Shown: positions 1 to 7,410 of the stretch, piece by piece
Numbering within the stretch: the stretch's first letter is position 1
How the letters are laid out: each line of letters begins with the position of its first letter
Assembly (NCBI RefSeq): GCF_023347535.1
Contig: NZ_CP094473.1
Location: forward strand, 1,488,001-1,552,000
Length of the DNA stretch: 64,000 nt
Origin: Faecalibacterium sp. HTF-F
GTDB lineage: Bacteria > Bacillota > Clostridia > Oscillospirales > Ruminococcaceae
Direction: 5' to 3'
Notes under the pieces: model-generated
Seen by the model: only the letters and a program-made list of their open reading frames with translations
Told to the model about the DNA's origin: nothing
The model's database searches: none
Made by a program: the position numbers and the translations under genes

Positions 1-342
1 ACCGCACCCTACAGCCGCTGCCAGTTCCAAAAGCGCATTGTCTGCCGCTTCTCCGACCAGAAAAGAAAGCAGGATCAAAAGCAGCAGGAATAGCAGGACA
101 TCTGCATAGCAATGCGCCATCTGCCGGATCATTTCCAGCGGAGAAGCCGGCAAAAGGGAAAGCAGCGCTCCGACCGGATCGTGGACAAATGAATCCGCAT
201 CCTGCGGCGCAGCATTCAGATAGGGTTGCCAGAGCTCCTGCCCGGGCAGATCCTGCAGCCCGGCCGCCTGCGCACCCGGGACCGCAGACAAAACTCCGCA
301 GACGGCAAGCACAGCAGCGGACGCCTTTTGAAATAATTTCAT
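1..342 (-). CDS. spoIIIAE: Stage III sporulation protein AE, N-terminal part
   Basis: The first 114 codons of SpoIIIAE; the rest lies beyond the left edge. The reading frame is open from the ATG at 342 to base 1. It opens with a signal-type hydrophobic segment (MKLFQKASAAVLAVC...) ending near GAQA-A, and has another strongly hydrophobic helix at about residues 82-100. In the known family this is a polytopic membrane component of the SpoIIIA-SpoIIQ channel between mother cell and forespore. The start overlaps the spoIIIAD stop as ATGA, so translation is probably coupled. Identity rests mostly on its place in the AA-AB-AC-AD-AE order. Confidence 0.8.
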   Translation of the reverse strand, partial: MKLFQKASAAVLAVCGVLSAVPGAQAAGLQDLPGQELWQPYLNAAPQDADSFVHDPVGALLSLLPASPLEMIRQMAHCYADVLLFLLLLILLSFLVGEAADNALLELAAAVGCG

Positions 343-722
343 GCAGCAAGCCCCCAGATCCGTTGACAGATCTCCTCCAGCAAGGGGAATGCCGCTGCCA
401 GAACAAGGAGCCTCCCCGCCAAACCTGTACACCACGCCAGTGAATCTGCGCCTGCTTCTTCACACAGTGTCCGGGCGTAATCCGTAATCAGCAGGATCCC
501 TGCACAGCGCAGCAGACAGGAAAAGGCAGTACCATCCACCCGGCGGCTGAGTGCCCATACTCCCCGCATCAGATCTTGCGCAGCCGCGCCAAGCCTCAGC
601 AGTATAAATACTGCGGCACCGATCGAAAGCAAAAATGCATAAGACGGAGAATCCTTGCGCAGCAAAAGCTGTGCTGCCGCAAAAACGACTGCCGCCCCAA
701 GGATGGAAACGGAGGTACTCAT
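339..722 (-). CDS. spoIIIAD: Stage III sporulation protein AD
   Basis: A 127-residue, mostly hydrophobic protein with about four membrane segments, including one at residues 5-20 and one at 25-45, and a hydrophobic C-terminus. Size and composition match SpoIIIAD, a membrane component of the mother cell to forespore channel. It overlaps spoIIIAC at its start and spoIIIAE at its stop by four bases each (ATGA), typical of this operon. Start at 722 is fixed by the overlap. Confidence 0.85.
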   Translation of the reverse strand: MSTSVSILGAAVVFAAAQLLLRKDSPSYAFLLSIGAAVFILLRLGAAAQDLMRGVWALSRRVDGTAFSCLLRCAGILLITDYARTLCEEAGADSLAWCTGLAGRLLVLAAAFPLLEEICQRIWGLAA

Positions 723-913
723 AGCGCAAACAGCGACTTGATGGTGACAAACAGGACGCTGATCTGCTTGACAAGAATGGACAGCACTACGACAAGGCCT
801 GCAAGAGTGGTCATCATGGCCTGATCCTCCCGTCCGGAACGGATCAGCAGCTGATTCAGCACCGCCACAATGATGCCAATGGCTGCAATTTTAAAAACAA
901 GATCGATCTCCAA
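719..913 (-). CDS. spoIIIAC: Stage III sporulation protein AC
   Basis: A 64-residue protein with two predicted transmembrane helices (about residues 5-24 and 33-55) separated by a short charged loop (RSGREDQ). Length and two-helix layout match SpoIIIAC, a small membrane part of the SpoIIIA complex. It lies between spoIIIAB (18 bases upstream) and spoIIIAD (four-base overlap). The AGGAGG-like site just upstream supports the ATG at 913. Confidence 0.88.
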   Translation of the reverse strand: MEIDLVFKIAAIGIIVAVLNQLLIRSGREDQAMMTTLAGLVVVLSILVKQISVLFVTIKSLFAL

Positions 914-931
914 TTCTGCATCCTCCTGCGC

Positions 932-1390
932 TTACAAAAAAATCAGCGCCAGAACAGCTCCTGCCGCAAACCCCAGCCTGCAGGACAGGCCAGCACAGGC
1001 GGCTGCTTCCTGCTGAGCCTGCTGCAGAAACGCTTCAAAGCGCGCGGTATAGTAGTCCAGCCGTTCACACTCCTGCGCAGCTTCGCACTGGCCGAGGCCG
1101 GAAAAGCATTGTTCAAAGCAAAGCCGCTCCTCGGCGCGGAAGCTTGCAGGCGGCGCGAGAGCCTGCAATTTTTCCGCAGGCGTCAGCAGCCCTTCCTGTA
1201 TCAGACAGCGGCAGAGCAGCTCCATATCCGGCCTGCGGTATGCCACTTCCTGCCGGATGCGCCGCAGCAATTCCACAGTATGCCGCAGCTGCAGGATATG
1301 CTGCTCTTTTCCTGCCTGAAGGGCTGCTCCGGTCAGCCATCCGCACAGCGGAAGCAGCGCTGCTCCCACCCAATGAAACAGTTGGATCAT
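932..1390 (-). CDS. spoIIIAB: Stage III sporulation protein AB
   Basis: A 152-residue protein with an N-terminal membrane segment, a helical middle rich in Gln, Glu and Arg, and a hydrophobic C-terminal segment ending LALIFL. This layout fits SpoIIIAB, a GspF-like component of the SpoIIIA channel. Its start overlaps the spoIIIAA stop by four bases. Sequence conservation in this family is low, so the call leans on gene order. Confidence 0.85.
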   Translation of the reverse strand: MIQLFHWVGAALLPLCGWLTGAALQAGKEQHILQLRHTVELLRRIRQEVAYRRPDMELLCRCLIQEGLLTPAEKLQALAPPASFRAEERLCFEQCFSGLGQCEAAQECERLDYYTARFEAFLQQAQQEAAACAGLSCRLGFAAGAVLALIFL

Positions 1391-2289
1391 AACTCATCGA
1401 TCTGCCGGACCCTGCCCGGCTCGGCGCAGCCCTGCAGCAGCACCAGTACACGCAGCATTCCCTGCTGCTGCAAAGCCTTTATCTGCGGTCGTCTGACTGC
1501 TTCCTCCGCACTTGCGGCATGAACGCTTGCAATAAAATCCACCCCGCTGAAAAAGCCCTGCTCCAGCGCTGCTGTTTCAGCCAGTGAACCCAGCTCGTCC
1601 AGAACGATCACCTGCGGTGAAAGAGTGCGCAGCGCCATCTGCACGGCACGCTCCTTTGGAATGCCGGACAGGGTATCCACTGCGGGTAGCTGCTGATCCG
1701 GACCTGAAAGTTCTTGCGGATAAATTTCACCACGCTCGTCCACCACGCAGACTCTCCGCTGCATTCCGGCAAGGCTTTGAACGATCTGCCGCAGAAATGT
1801 TGTTTTGCCGCTGTCCGGTTCACCGACTACAAGCATCCCGATAAAATGCCTTTGCAGGATCTCGCAAAGCCTGTCCGGCAGCATCAGAGGAACTGCACGC
1901 GCGATCCGCAGATTCAACGACTGCACCTGCTGCAGGATCATCTGCCCGTCGCGGTCCACATAGCGGCCGGCAACTCCGACCCTGCAGCCGGACGGTGTGG
2001 TAAGGAACCCCTGCGTCAGTTCGTTCTGATGTGCATGGACCGCACCACCGCACAGAGTGTGAAAGATTTCTTCGAGCTGCAGTTGATCCAGTATGCATTC
2101 CCGCAGTGACTGCGGACACTCAGAAAGTTCCTTCAGGCAGACCTGCCGACCTGACATCGTAAGAAAAATGCCATGCCCTGTCCGGAATCGCAGCTCATGG
2201 ATCTGTGCCGCTGTTGATGTCGGAAGCTGCCCCAAAGGCTGTGCCAGCCACGAAGGCAGCTGCCGTACTGCACGGTAATACTCGTCCAC
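1387..2289 (-). CDS. spoIIIAA: Stage III sporulation protein AA, secretion-type ATPase
   Basis: A 300-residue ATPase. A P-loop is visible as GEPDSGKTT near residue 157, followed by a Walker B-type stretch VIVLDELG near residue 225. SpoIIIAA is the cytoplasmic ATPase thought to power the SpoIIIA-SpoIIQ channel. It is the first gene of the operon. The start is GTG at 2289, preceded by a strong AAAGGAGGAAG site nine bases upstream. A possible sigma-E type promoter lies at 2328-2357. Confidence 0.92.
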   Translation of the reverse strand: MDEYYRAVRQLPSWLAQPLGQLPTSTAAQIHELRFRTGHGIFLTMSGRQVCLKELSECPQSLRECILDQLQLEEIFHTLCGGAVHAHQNELTQGFLTTPSGCRVGVAGRYVDRDGQMILQQVQSLNLRIARAVPLMLPDRLCEILQRHFIGMLVVGEPDSGKTTFLRQIVQSLAGMQRRVCVVDERGEIYPQELSGPDQQLPAVDTLSGIPKERAVQMALRTLSPQVIVLDELGSLAETAALEQGFFSGVDFIASVHAASAEEAVRRPQIKALQQQGMLRVLVLLQGCAEPGRVRQIDEL

Positions 2290-2327
2290 AATTTCTTCCT
2301 CCTTTTTGGGGTTGCCAGCTTGCTATG

Positions 2328-2357
2328 AGTATATGCCTGTCCCGGGCAGATAGAACT
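2328..2357 (-). promoter_or_regulatory. Possible sigma-E type promoter for spoIIIAA
   Basis: On the minus strand a CATATACT element (2328-2335) sits 14 bases downstream of AGTTCTAT (2350-2357). The -10 resembles the sporulation sigma-E consensus CATACAAT and the spacing fits, but the -35 is a poor match. The site is 39 bases upstream of the GTG start. Confidence 0.3.
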
Positions 2358-2448
2358 GTGGCTTACAAAAAGCACCCCTCGCCCCTTCAGAGCGGAAAGC
2401 GCAGGAAAAGTAAAATGCCCGGCCGAAAAAGCCATACATCGCAACAGC

Positions 2449-2482
2449 CCCGGGGAGCCTGACGGTCCCTCGGGGCTGCTTT
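2449..2482. repeat. Intergenic inverted repeat
   Basis: A GC-rich inverted repeat with arms CAGCCCCGGGGAGCC and GGTCCCTCGGGGCTG around a four-base centre, in the 280-base gap between spoIIIAA and tRNA-Leu. It has no T-run on the minus strand, so it is not a standard terminator for that strand; function unknown. Confidence 0.55.
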
Positions 2483-2530
2483 AGTATTTCATTTCCTGCA
2501 AGTGGGTTATCCGGCGGGTTTTGGGCAAAC

Positions 2531-2569
2531 AAAAAGCACCCGAAATCAAGCGATTTCAGGTGCTTTTTG
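2531..2569 (-). terminator. Terminator after tRNA-Leu(UAA)
   Basis: A near-perfect hairpin (AGCACCTGAAATC / GATTTCGGGTGCT) flanked by A5 and T5, so it could act on both strands. It starts five bases after the 3' end of the tRNA. Confidence 0.85.
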
Positions 2570-2573
2570 TCCA

Positions 2574-2657
2574 TGCCGCCGACGGGGGTCGAACCCGTAC
2601 TCTGTCTCCAGAAAGGGATTTTAAGTCCCTCGTGTCTGCCAATTTCACCACAGCGGC
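2574..2657 (-). tRNA. tRNA-Leu (anticodon UAA)
   Basis: Folds as a class II tRNA: acceptor stem GCCGCTG/CGGCGGC with discriminator A, anticodon stem AGGGA/TCCCT with loop CTTAAAA (anticodon TAA), a variable arm, and T arm ACGGG-TTCGACC-CCCGT. The 3' CCA is not encoded (TGG follows). It stands alone between spoIIIA and pncB. Confidence 0.95.
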
Positions 2658-2732
2658 ATAAGAAGAGCCACCGTCTTTTCAAACGGCAGCTCTTATAATA
2701 CAACAGGCTTGCTTTTTTGTCAAGAAAAGCTT

Positions 2733-4250
2733 TTATACCTTACCGCCGTGCAGCTCTGCATACATCTTGGAACGGCACTCGGCCACAGCCGGCGTCATAT
2801 TCACATAGTGCTTATGCGGGCATTCCAGACGCAGCTCGCTTTCCCAAGTCTCCTCAGTGAGCTGCTTTGCAATGTAGGCCTTCTTCTCCGCAATAGAGGG
2901 CAGCTCAATGGCCAGCTGGCCGTTCAGGATGTGGGGCACCAGCAGCTTTCTGACCTTGGTGGGTGTGATGGTCACGGTGCGCTCGATGGCATCCGAGTCC
3001 AGATTGACCATGGTGATGGGTTTGCCGGCCTCGATGACCTCATCATCCATAGCAATCAGGTCGCACTGCGCCTGACCGTTCTCATCGTAGAGACGCCACG
3101 GCATCTTCTTGCCCGGAATGATGGCCTTGCTGGCAGAATCCGAGCACTTCATTTTGGGGGTATAGCTGCCATCCGGCTTCTTGACTGCCACCAGCTTGTA
3201 CACACCACCGAACACGGGGTCGGAAGCGGAAGTGATCAGGTTTTCGCCCACGCCGTAAGAGTCAAAATGAGCGTGTTCGTACAGCTCCATGTTGGCGATC
3301 TTCTTCTCGTCCAGACCGTTGGACGCCACCAGCTTGATGTAGGGCTTGCCTGCTGCATCCAGCGCCTTGCGCAGGCGCTTGGAGCCGCGGGCAAGGTCAC
3401 CGGAGTCGATGCGGGCGCTCTTGACACGACGGTTCGGGTCGTTGGGATATTTTTCGATGAGGTAATCGTCCAGCTTAATGAGGTTGGGCAGACCACTCTC
3501 CATAATATTGTAGGTATCCAGCAGCAGGCTGACCGAATCCGGATAGGTATCTGCAAATGCTTTGAAAGCATCGAACTCGGTCGGGAAGAACTCAATAAAG
3601 CTGTGCGCCACAGTGCCAACGGCCTTGACATCTGCGCCGAACTTCATCTCCGCCAGACAGTTTGCCGTGCCGACACAGCCGCCCAGAACAGCAGCGTATG
3701 CGCCATCGTTGCCAGCGCTCTTGCCCTGTGCGCGGCGGGTGCCGAACTCCATGACGCTGCGGGGCGTATGGGTGTTCAAGCCGGTGACACGGGTGGCCTT
3801 GGTCGCGATCAGGCTGTGGAAGTTCATGGTCTGCAGCAGGTAGGTCTCGATCAGGATCGCACCCACAAGGTCGCACTCAATGCGTACCATCTGCACATGC
3901 GGGTAGGCCACCGTGCCCTCGGGCAGTGCATACATGTCACCCTTCCACTGATAAGTGCGCAGATACTCACAGAATTCCTCGCTCATGCCCTTGGTGCGCA
4001 GCCACCAGATATCCTGTGCATTGAAATGATAATTCAGCAGAAAACGGGTCAGCTTACGCTGACCGGCACTGATGGAGTAGCCCTGATTGTCCGGGTTCTT
4101 GCGGAAGAACATATCGAACACCAGTGTAGTATCCTTGAATCCGTGCAGGAAAAGGCAGTTGGCCATAGTAAATTCGTAAAAATCCACGACCATTGCGGGG
4201 TTGTCGTAGTCCTCATCCGGGATGTAAGGCACAACCTTGATTTCGTCCAT
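2733..4250 (-). CDS. pncB: Nicotinate phosphoribosyltransferase
   Basis: A 505-residue enzyme of the nicotinate/nicotinamide phosphoribosyltransferase family, which makes nicotinate mononucleotide from nicotinate and PRPP in NAD salvage. Recognisable stretches are DFYEFTMANCLF near the N-terminus, GTRRAQG near residue 180 and IDSGDLA near residue 290, part of the phosphate-binding region. The upstream in-frame extension lacks a ribosome site; the ATG at 4250 has GAGAGG nine bases upstream. It has its own promoter and no partner gene. Confidence 0.93.
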   Translation of the reverse strand: MDEIKVVPYIPDEDYDNPAMVVDFYEFTMANCLFLHGFKDTTLVFDMFFRKNPDNQGYSISAGQRKLTRFLLNYHFNAQDIWWLRTKGMSEEFCEYLRTYQWKGDMYALPEGTVAYPHVQMVRIECDLVGAILIETYLLQTMNFHSLIATKATRVTGLNTHTPRSVMEFGTRRAQGKSAGNDGAYAAVLGGCVGTANCLAEMKFGADVKAVGTVAHSFIEFFPTEFDAFKAFADTYPDSVSLLLDTYNIMESGLPNLIKLDDYLIEKYPNDPNRRVKSARIDSGDLARGSKRLRKALDAAGKPYIKLVASNGLDEKKIANMELYEHAHFDSYGVGENLITSASDPVFGGVYKLVAVKKPDGSYTPKMKCSDSASKAIIPGKKMPWRLYDENGQAQCDLIAMDDEVIEAGKPITMVNLDSDAIERTVTITPTKVRKLLVPHILNGQLAIELPSIAEKKAYIAKQLTEETWESELRLECPHKHYVNMTPAVAECRSKMYAELHGGKV

Positions 4251-4362
4251 GAATAGTATCCTCTCTTCTTTGCACCTGACAAAGGCTTCCTCCGGCCTTT
4301 GCCGTTCCTCTTCCTTGTGGGAAGGTTTGCATGCCTGCCTGTCTTGACAGTGCGTTTCTATC

Positions 4363-4391
4363 ATGATATCACCAAATGCGGGCTTGTTCAA
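4363..4391 (-). promoter_or_regulatory. Promoter for pncB
   Basis: Vegetative-type promoter on the minus strand: TTGAAC (4386-4391), 17-base spacer, TATCAT (4363-4368). The -10 sits within a TATCATGATA palindrome that could also be an operator. Confidence 0.55.
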
Positions 4392-4403
4392 GAGTTTTTA
4401 TGC

Positions 4404-4436
4404 AAAAAACCGCCCATGCCAGACGGCACAGGCGGC
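4404..4436 (-). terminator. Terminator of the IMP dehydrogenase gene
   Basis: Minus-strand hairpin GCCGCC...GGGCGG with an inner GCC/GGC pairing, followed by six Ts. It lies 18 bases after the stop codon. Confidence 0.8.
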
Positions 4437-4453
4437 TTTGCAATCAAAAAAGC

Positions 4454-5968
4454 TTAGCCATTGATGATGTTGGGGGTAGCATTCTTGAGCACGACATCGT
4501 GGCTGCCGCCCTCCACAATGGAGGTGGAAGAAACAACCGTCAGCTTGGCCTTCTGCTGCAGCTCGGGAATGGACAGGGCACCGCAGTTGCACATGGTGCT
4601 CTTGACCTTGTACAGAGTGGTCTGCACGCCATCAGCCAGAGGGCCGGCATAGGGCACGTAGCTGTCCACGCCTTCCTCAAAGCTCAGCTTGGTGGAGCCG
4701 CCCAGATCGTAGCGCTGCCAGTTGCGGGCACGGTTGGAACCTTCGCCCCAGTACTCCTTCATATACTGGCCATTGATGCGAACCTTGTTCGTGGGGCTCT
4801 CGTCAAAGCGGGCGAAGTAGCGGCCCAGCATGACGAAGTCGGCACCCATAGCCAGAGCCAGCGTGATGTGATAATCGTGAACGATACCGCCATCGGAGCA
4901 GATCGGCACATAGATACCGGTCTCCTTGAAGTACTCGTCACGAGCCTTTGCTACCTCGATGACAGCGGTAGCCTGACCGCGGCCAATGCCCTTGGTCTCG
5001 CGGGTGATGCAGATGGAGCCGCCGCCAATGCCGATCTTTACAAAGTCTGCGCCTGCCTCGGCCAGGAAGCGGAAGCCCTCGGCGTCCACAACGTTGCCTG
5101 CACCCACCTTGACGGTATCGCCGTAATGCTCACGGATCCAGCCAATGGTGCGGCTCTGCCACTCGGAATAGCCCTCAGAAGAGTCGATGCACAGCACATC
5201 CACACCGGCTTCCACCAGTGCAGGCACGCGCTCGGCATAGTCGCGGGTGTTGATGCCGGCACCCACCACATAGCTCTTGTTGGCGTCCAGCAGCTCGTTG
5301 GCGTTCTTCTTGTGAGAATCGTAGTCCTTGCGGAACACCATATATTTCAGGTTACCCTCAGCATCCACCAGAGGCAGCGTGTTGATCTTGTTGTCCCAGA
5401 TGATGTTGTTGCAATCGTGCAGAGAGGTATTCTCCGGGGCAGTGACCAGCTTTTCAAGCGGGGTCATGAAGGTGGTGACAGGGGCATCATCCGGGGTGTG
5501 GTTGATGCGGTAGTCACGAGATGCCACAATGCCCAGCAACTTACCGTTGGGCGTGCCATCGGCGGTAATGGCAATGGTGGAGTGGCCGGTGCGTGCCTTC
5601 AGCTCCAGCACATCGTGCAGGGTGGCAGTGGGGGCCAGATTGGAGTCGGACACGACATAACCAGCCTTGAAGCTCTTGACGCGGCGCACCATAGCGGCTT
5701 CGTTTTCGATGCTCTGAGAACCGTAGATGAAGGACACACCGCCCTGACGAGCCAGTGCAATGGCCAGCTTATCGCCGGAGACCGACTGCATGATGGCGCT
5801 AATCATGGGGATATTCATCTGCAGAGGGCACTCTTCCTGACCCTTGCGGTACTTGACCAGAGGGGTCTTGAGGCTGACAGCAGTGGGAACGTTTTCAGCG
5901 GAGGAATAGCCGGGGATCAGCAGGTATTCACCGAAAGTGCGGGAAGGTTCTTCATAGAAATAAGCCAT
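4454..5968 (-). CDS. guaB: IMP dehydrogenase, Tritrichomonas-like type
   Basis: A 504-residue IMP dehydrogenase, which oxidises IMP to XMP with NAD in guanine nucleotide synthesis. The (beta/alpha)8 barrel is interrupted by a CBS-pair region at about residues 105-225. The catalytic loop [10 protein letters not shown] places the catalytic Cys at residue 320, and the mobile-flap Arg-Tyr dyad is seen in NWQRYDLGG. The loop reads [10 protein letters not shown] rather than the usual bacterial GPGSICTTR, a form I associate with the enzyme of the protist Tritrichomonas foetus. The ATG at 5968 is chosen over the TTG six bases upstream because AAGGAG is seven bases from the ATG. Confidence 0.93.
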   Translation of the reverse strand: MAYFYEEPSRTFGEYLLIPGYSSAENVPTAVSLKTPLVKYRKGQEECPLQMNIPMISAIMQSVSGDKLAIALARQGGVSFIYGSQSIENEAAMVRRVKSFKAGYVVSDSNLAPTATLHDVLELKARTGHSTIAITADGTPNGKLLGIVASRDYRINHTPDDAPVTTFMTPLEKLVTAPENTSLHDCNNIIWDNKINTLPLVDAEGNLKYMVFRKDYDSHKKNANELLDANKSYVVGAGINTRDYAERVPALVEAGVDVLCIDSSEGYSEWQSRTIGWIREHYGDTVKVGAGNVVDAEGFRFLAEAGADFVKIGIGGGSICITRETKGIGRGQATAVIEVAKARDEYFKETGIYVPICSDGGIVHDYHITLALAMGADFVMLGRYFARFDESPTNKVRINGQYMKEYWGEGSNRARNWQRYDLGGSTKLSFEEGVDSYVPYAGPLADGVQTTLYKVKSTMCNCGALSIPELQQKAKLTVVSSTSIVEGGSHDVVLKNATPNIING

Positions 5969-6061
5969 GTTCAAACTCCTTTTCTCTCAACGCATCAAAA
6001 ACGGAAACAGCAAAAGCATAAAACGAATTTCATGTTTGCGGTGTATAAATTGATTGAATAT

Positions 6062-6090
6062 ACTTTACCACAAAGACAGCCAGAATACAA
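6062..6090 (-). promoter_or_regulatory. Candidate promoter for guaB
   Basis: Minus-strand TTGTAT (6085-6090), 17-base spacer, TAAAGT (6062-6067), about 95 bases upstream of the guaB start. Confidence 0.4.
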
Positions 6091-6208
6091 ACCCCTGCCG
6101 CGCCAAACTTTGTAAATGTCCTTTGCGGAAAAACAGACAAATTGACCACCAAAACGAGGTAAGGTCATACTTTCCTGTGCGGAAAATCATTTTGAGGGTG
6201 CAGAGGAT

Positions 6209-6387
6209 GCAAAAAAGCTCGTCCAGAACGGACGAGCTTTTTTGCACACGAAGCGGGATACCGCCTGTGCGGCACATGGCTCACGAACTGTGAAGGAGAA
6301 CAGTCGGAGGAGGAGAACCTGTGCCCGATATCCCTAAAACAAGAAGAAAAAGATTTCACACTCAGCTGGGCTTGTGCCCTTGCTGTA
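6209..6387 (-). ncRNA. Candidate structured RNA, 6S-like in shape
   Basis: About 180 bases bounded by a good promoter (TTGCAA-N17-TACAAT at 6393-6421) and a strong terminator (6211-6243), with no convincing reading frame. Nested minus-strand pairings are visible: GCACA at 6373-6377 with UGUGC at 6244-6248, GGGAUA at 6329-6334 with UAUCCC at 6255-6260, GGCACA at 6320-6325 with UGUGCC at 6271-6276, and an apical ACUGU/ACAGU hairpin at 6287-6304. This gives a rod with internal loops, the overall shape and size of 6S RNA. The 6S identity is a guess from shape; I do not recognise a conserved 6S sequence. Confidence 0.45.
6211..6243 (-). terminator. Terminator of the candidate RNA
   Basis: Hairpin GCTCGTCC/GGACGAGC with loop GTTCT, flanked by A6 and T6; works on either strand. 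Confidence 0.85.
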
Positions 6388-6392
6388 ACCAT

Positions 6393-6421
6393 ATTGTAAC
6401 TCTTTTGAAACCAATTTGCAA
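6393..6421 (-). promoter_or_regulatory. Promoter of the candidate RNA
   Basis: Minus-strand TTGCAA (6416-6421), 17-base spacer, TACAAT (6393-6398). The surrounding 6380-6460 is AT-rich with several TGTAA copies on the plus strand. No start codon with a ribosome site follows. Confidence 0.6.
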
Positions 6422-6541
6422 TAGCTTTTCTGTAATTTCTTTGTAATAATTTTTGAACTTTTTGTGGACAGAAAAAATCCCCTTCTCAGATCTCCCTTTG
6501 GGAGCAGCTGGCGCTGCGCGTTCACCGGCAGTATTTCTTTT

Positions 6542-7270
6542 TTACTTTTCCAGCTCCAGATAGCATTCAAAGCTGGTCTGGCCGTTATGCCTGCCGATAA
6601 CATACCAGCCGTCTGCGGAGGGCGCATAAAGCACTTCTACCGTCTCCCCCAGAGGAATTTCCCGGTGATAATTGATAGAGGCAAAGGTAACAGGGGCCTT
6701 GCGCACTATTTCCAGCGGCAGGGCGTCGCAGACAAGATCCAGATAGAAGGCATTGTTCAGGTGGCCGTTCAGGTCGCACTGGGAATAATGCACTGTCCAC
6801 TCCCCTGCGCTGATCAGACCGTCCTTGCACTTATGCAGCAGCAAAGGAAGTTCGTCCTCTACGGTGTCGTTCCAGAAACCTTCCACCGTCCAGCCCGGCT
6901 CCCGCAGGATGCGGCCCTCCGTAAGGCTGGCCACGATCCAGCGGCAATCCACCATTGCCACCTCTTTGCCCTCGGCATCGGTAAGGGTGGTGATGCGTTT
7001 GACGGAACCGTGTTTGCTGACCTGCGCCCGGGAGGTAAGGGTCAGCGTTTCGGCACGCTGCGGCACACGGCTGAACTTCAGAGCCTGTTTGCCCACCAGA
7101 AAGGCCACGCCGCGATCTTTGAAGAACCGGTCATCCATCCCAAAGGCGCGGGCGTGGTCTGACGAAACCTGCTCCACATAGCGCAGCAGAGCGCTGGGCT
7201 TGAGCAGGCTGCGGAAGTCTGCATCCGCATTCATAACGGTCATCGTTTCCGTGTAAAAATATTGTTCCAT
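6542..7270 (-). CDS. Acyl-ACP thioesterase
   Basis: A 242-residue double hot-dog thioesterase of the FatA/FatB-like bacterial family, which releases fatty acids from acyl carrier protein. The first hot-dog starts at FYTETMTVMNADADF; the second holds CDLNGHLNNAFYLDL near residue 170, with the Asn-x-His and following Asn residues of the catalytic helix. The ATG at 7270 has GAGGG nine bases upstream; an upstream in-frame extension runs through the pot terminator and is not used. It stands alone between the candidate RNA and the pot operon. Confidence 0.9.
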   Translation of the reverse strand: MEQYFYTETMTVMNADADFRSLLKPSALLRYVEQVSSDHARAFGMDDRFFKDRGVAFLVGKQALKFSRVPQRAETLTLTSRAQVSKHGSVKRITTLTDAEGKEVAMVDCRWIVASLTEGRILREPGWTVEGFWNDTVEDELPLLLHKCKDGLISAGEWTVHYSQCDLNGHLNNAFYLDLVCDALPLEIVRKAPVTFASINYHREIPLGETVEVLYAPSADGWYVIGRHNGQTSFECYLELEK

Positions 7271-7288
7271 GGTTTTCCCTCTTTCTAT

Positions 7289-7325
7289 AAAAAAGGCTGC
7301 CGCACCTTGTTCTGTGCAGCAGCCT
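7289..7325 (-). terminator. Terminator of the pot operon
   Basis: Minus-strand hairpin AGGCTGCTGCAC/GTGCGGCAGCCT followed by six Ts, about 85 bases after the potD stop. Confidence 0.8.
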
Positions 7326-7410
7326 CCTTTGCGTTCAGAACCTGTTTTCGTAAGCAGTATTGGCTCAAAAGGCCCTTCATGCAGTGGGCAATACTTATGA
7401 AAACGATTCC

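Noticed and set aside
2323..2703. A 126-codon minus-strand open frame
   Set aside because: It overlaps tRNA-Leu(UAA), its terminator and the inverted repeat.
2709..4256. A 515-codon plus-strand open frame
   Set aside because: Exact mirror of the nicotinate phosphoribosyltransferase gene, with no family features of its own.
4376..6115. A 579-codon plus-strand open frame
   Set aside because: Opposite the IMP dehydrogenase gene; composition is that of a complementary-strand frame.
6209..6387. Signal recognition particle RNA
   Set aside because: A short GUGAGCCAUGU stretch looks similar, but the essential GGAAG tetraloop region is missing.
6165..6392. A 75-codon minus-strand open frame inside the candidate RNA
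   Set aside because: No ribosome site; the ATG is almost at the -10 box, and the frame crosses the terminator.
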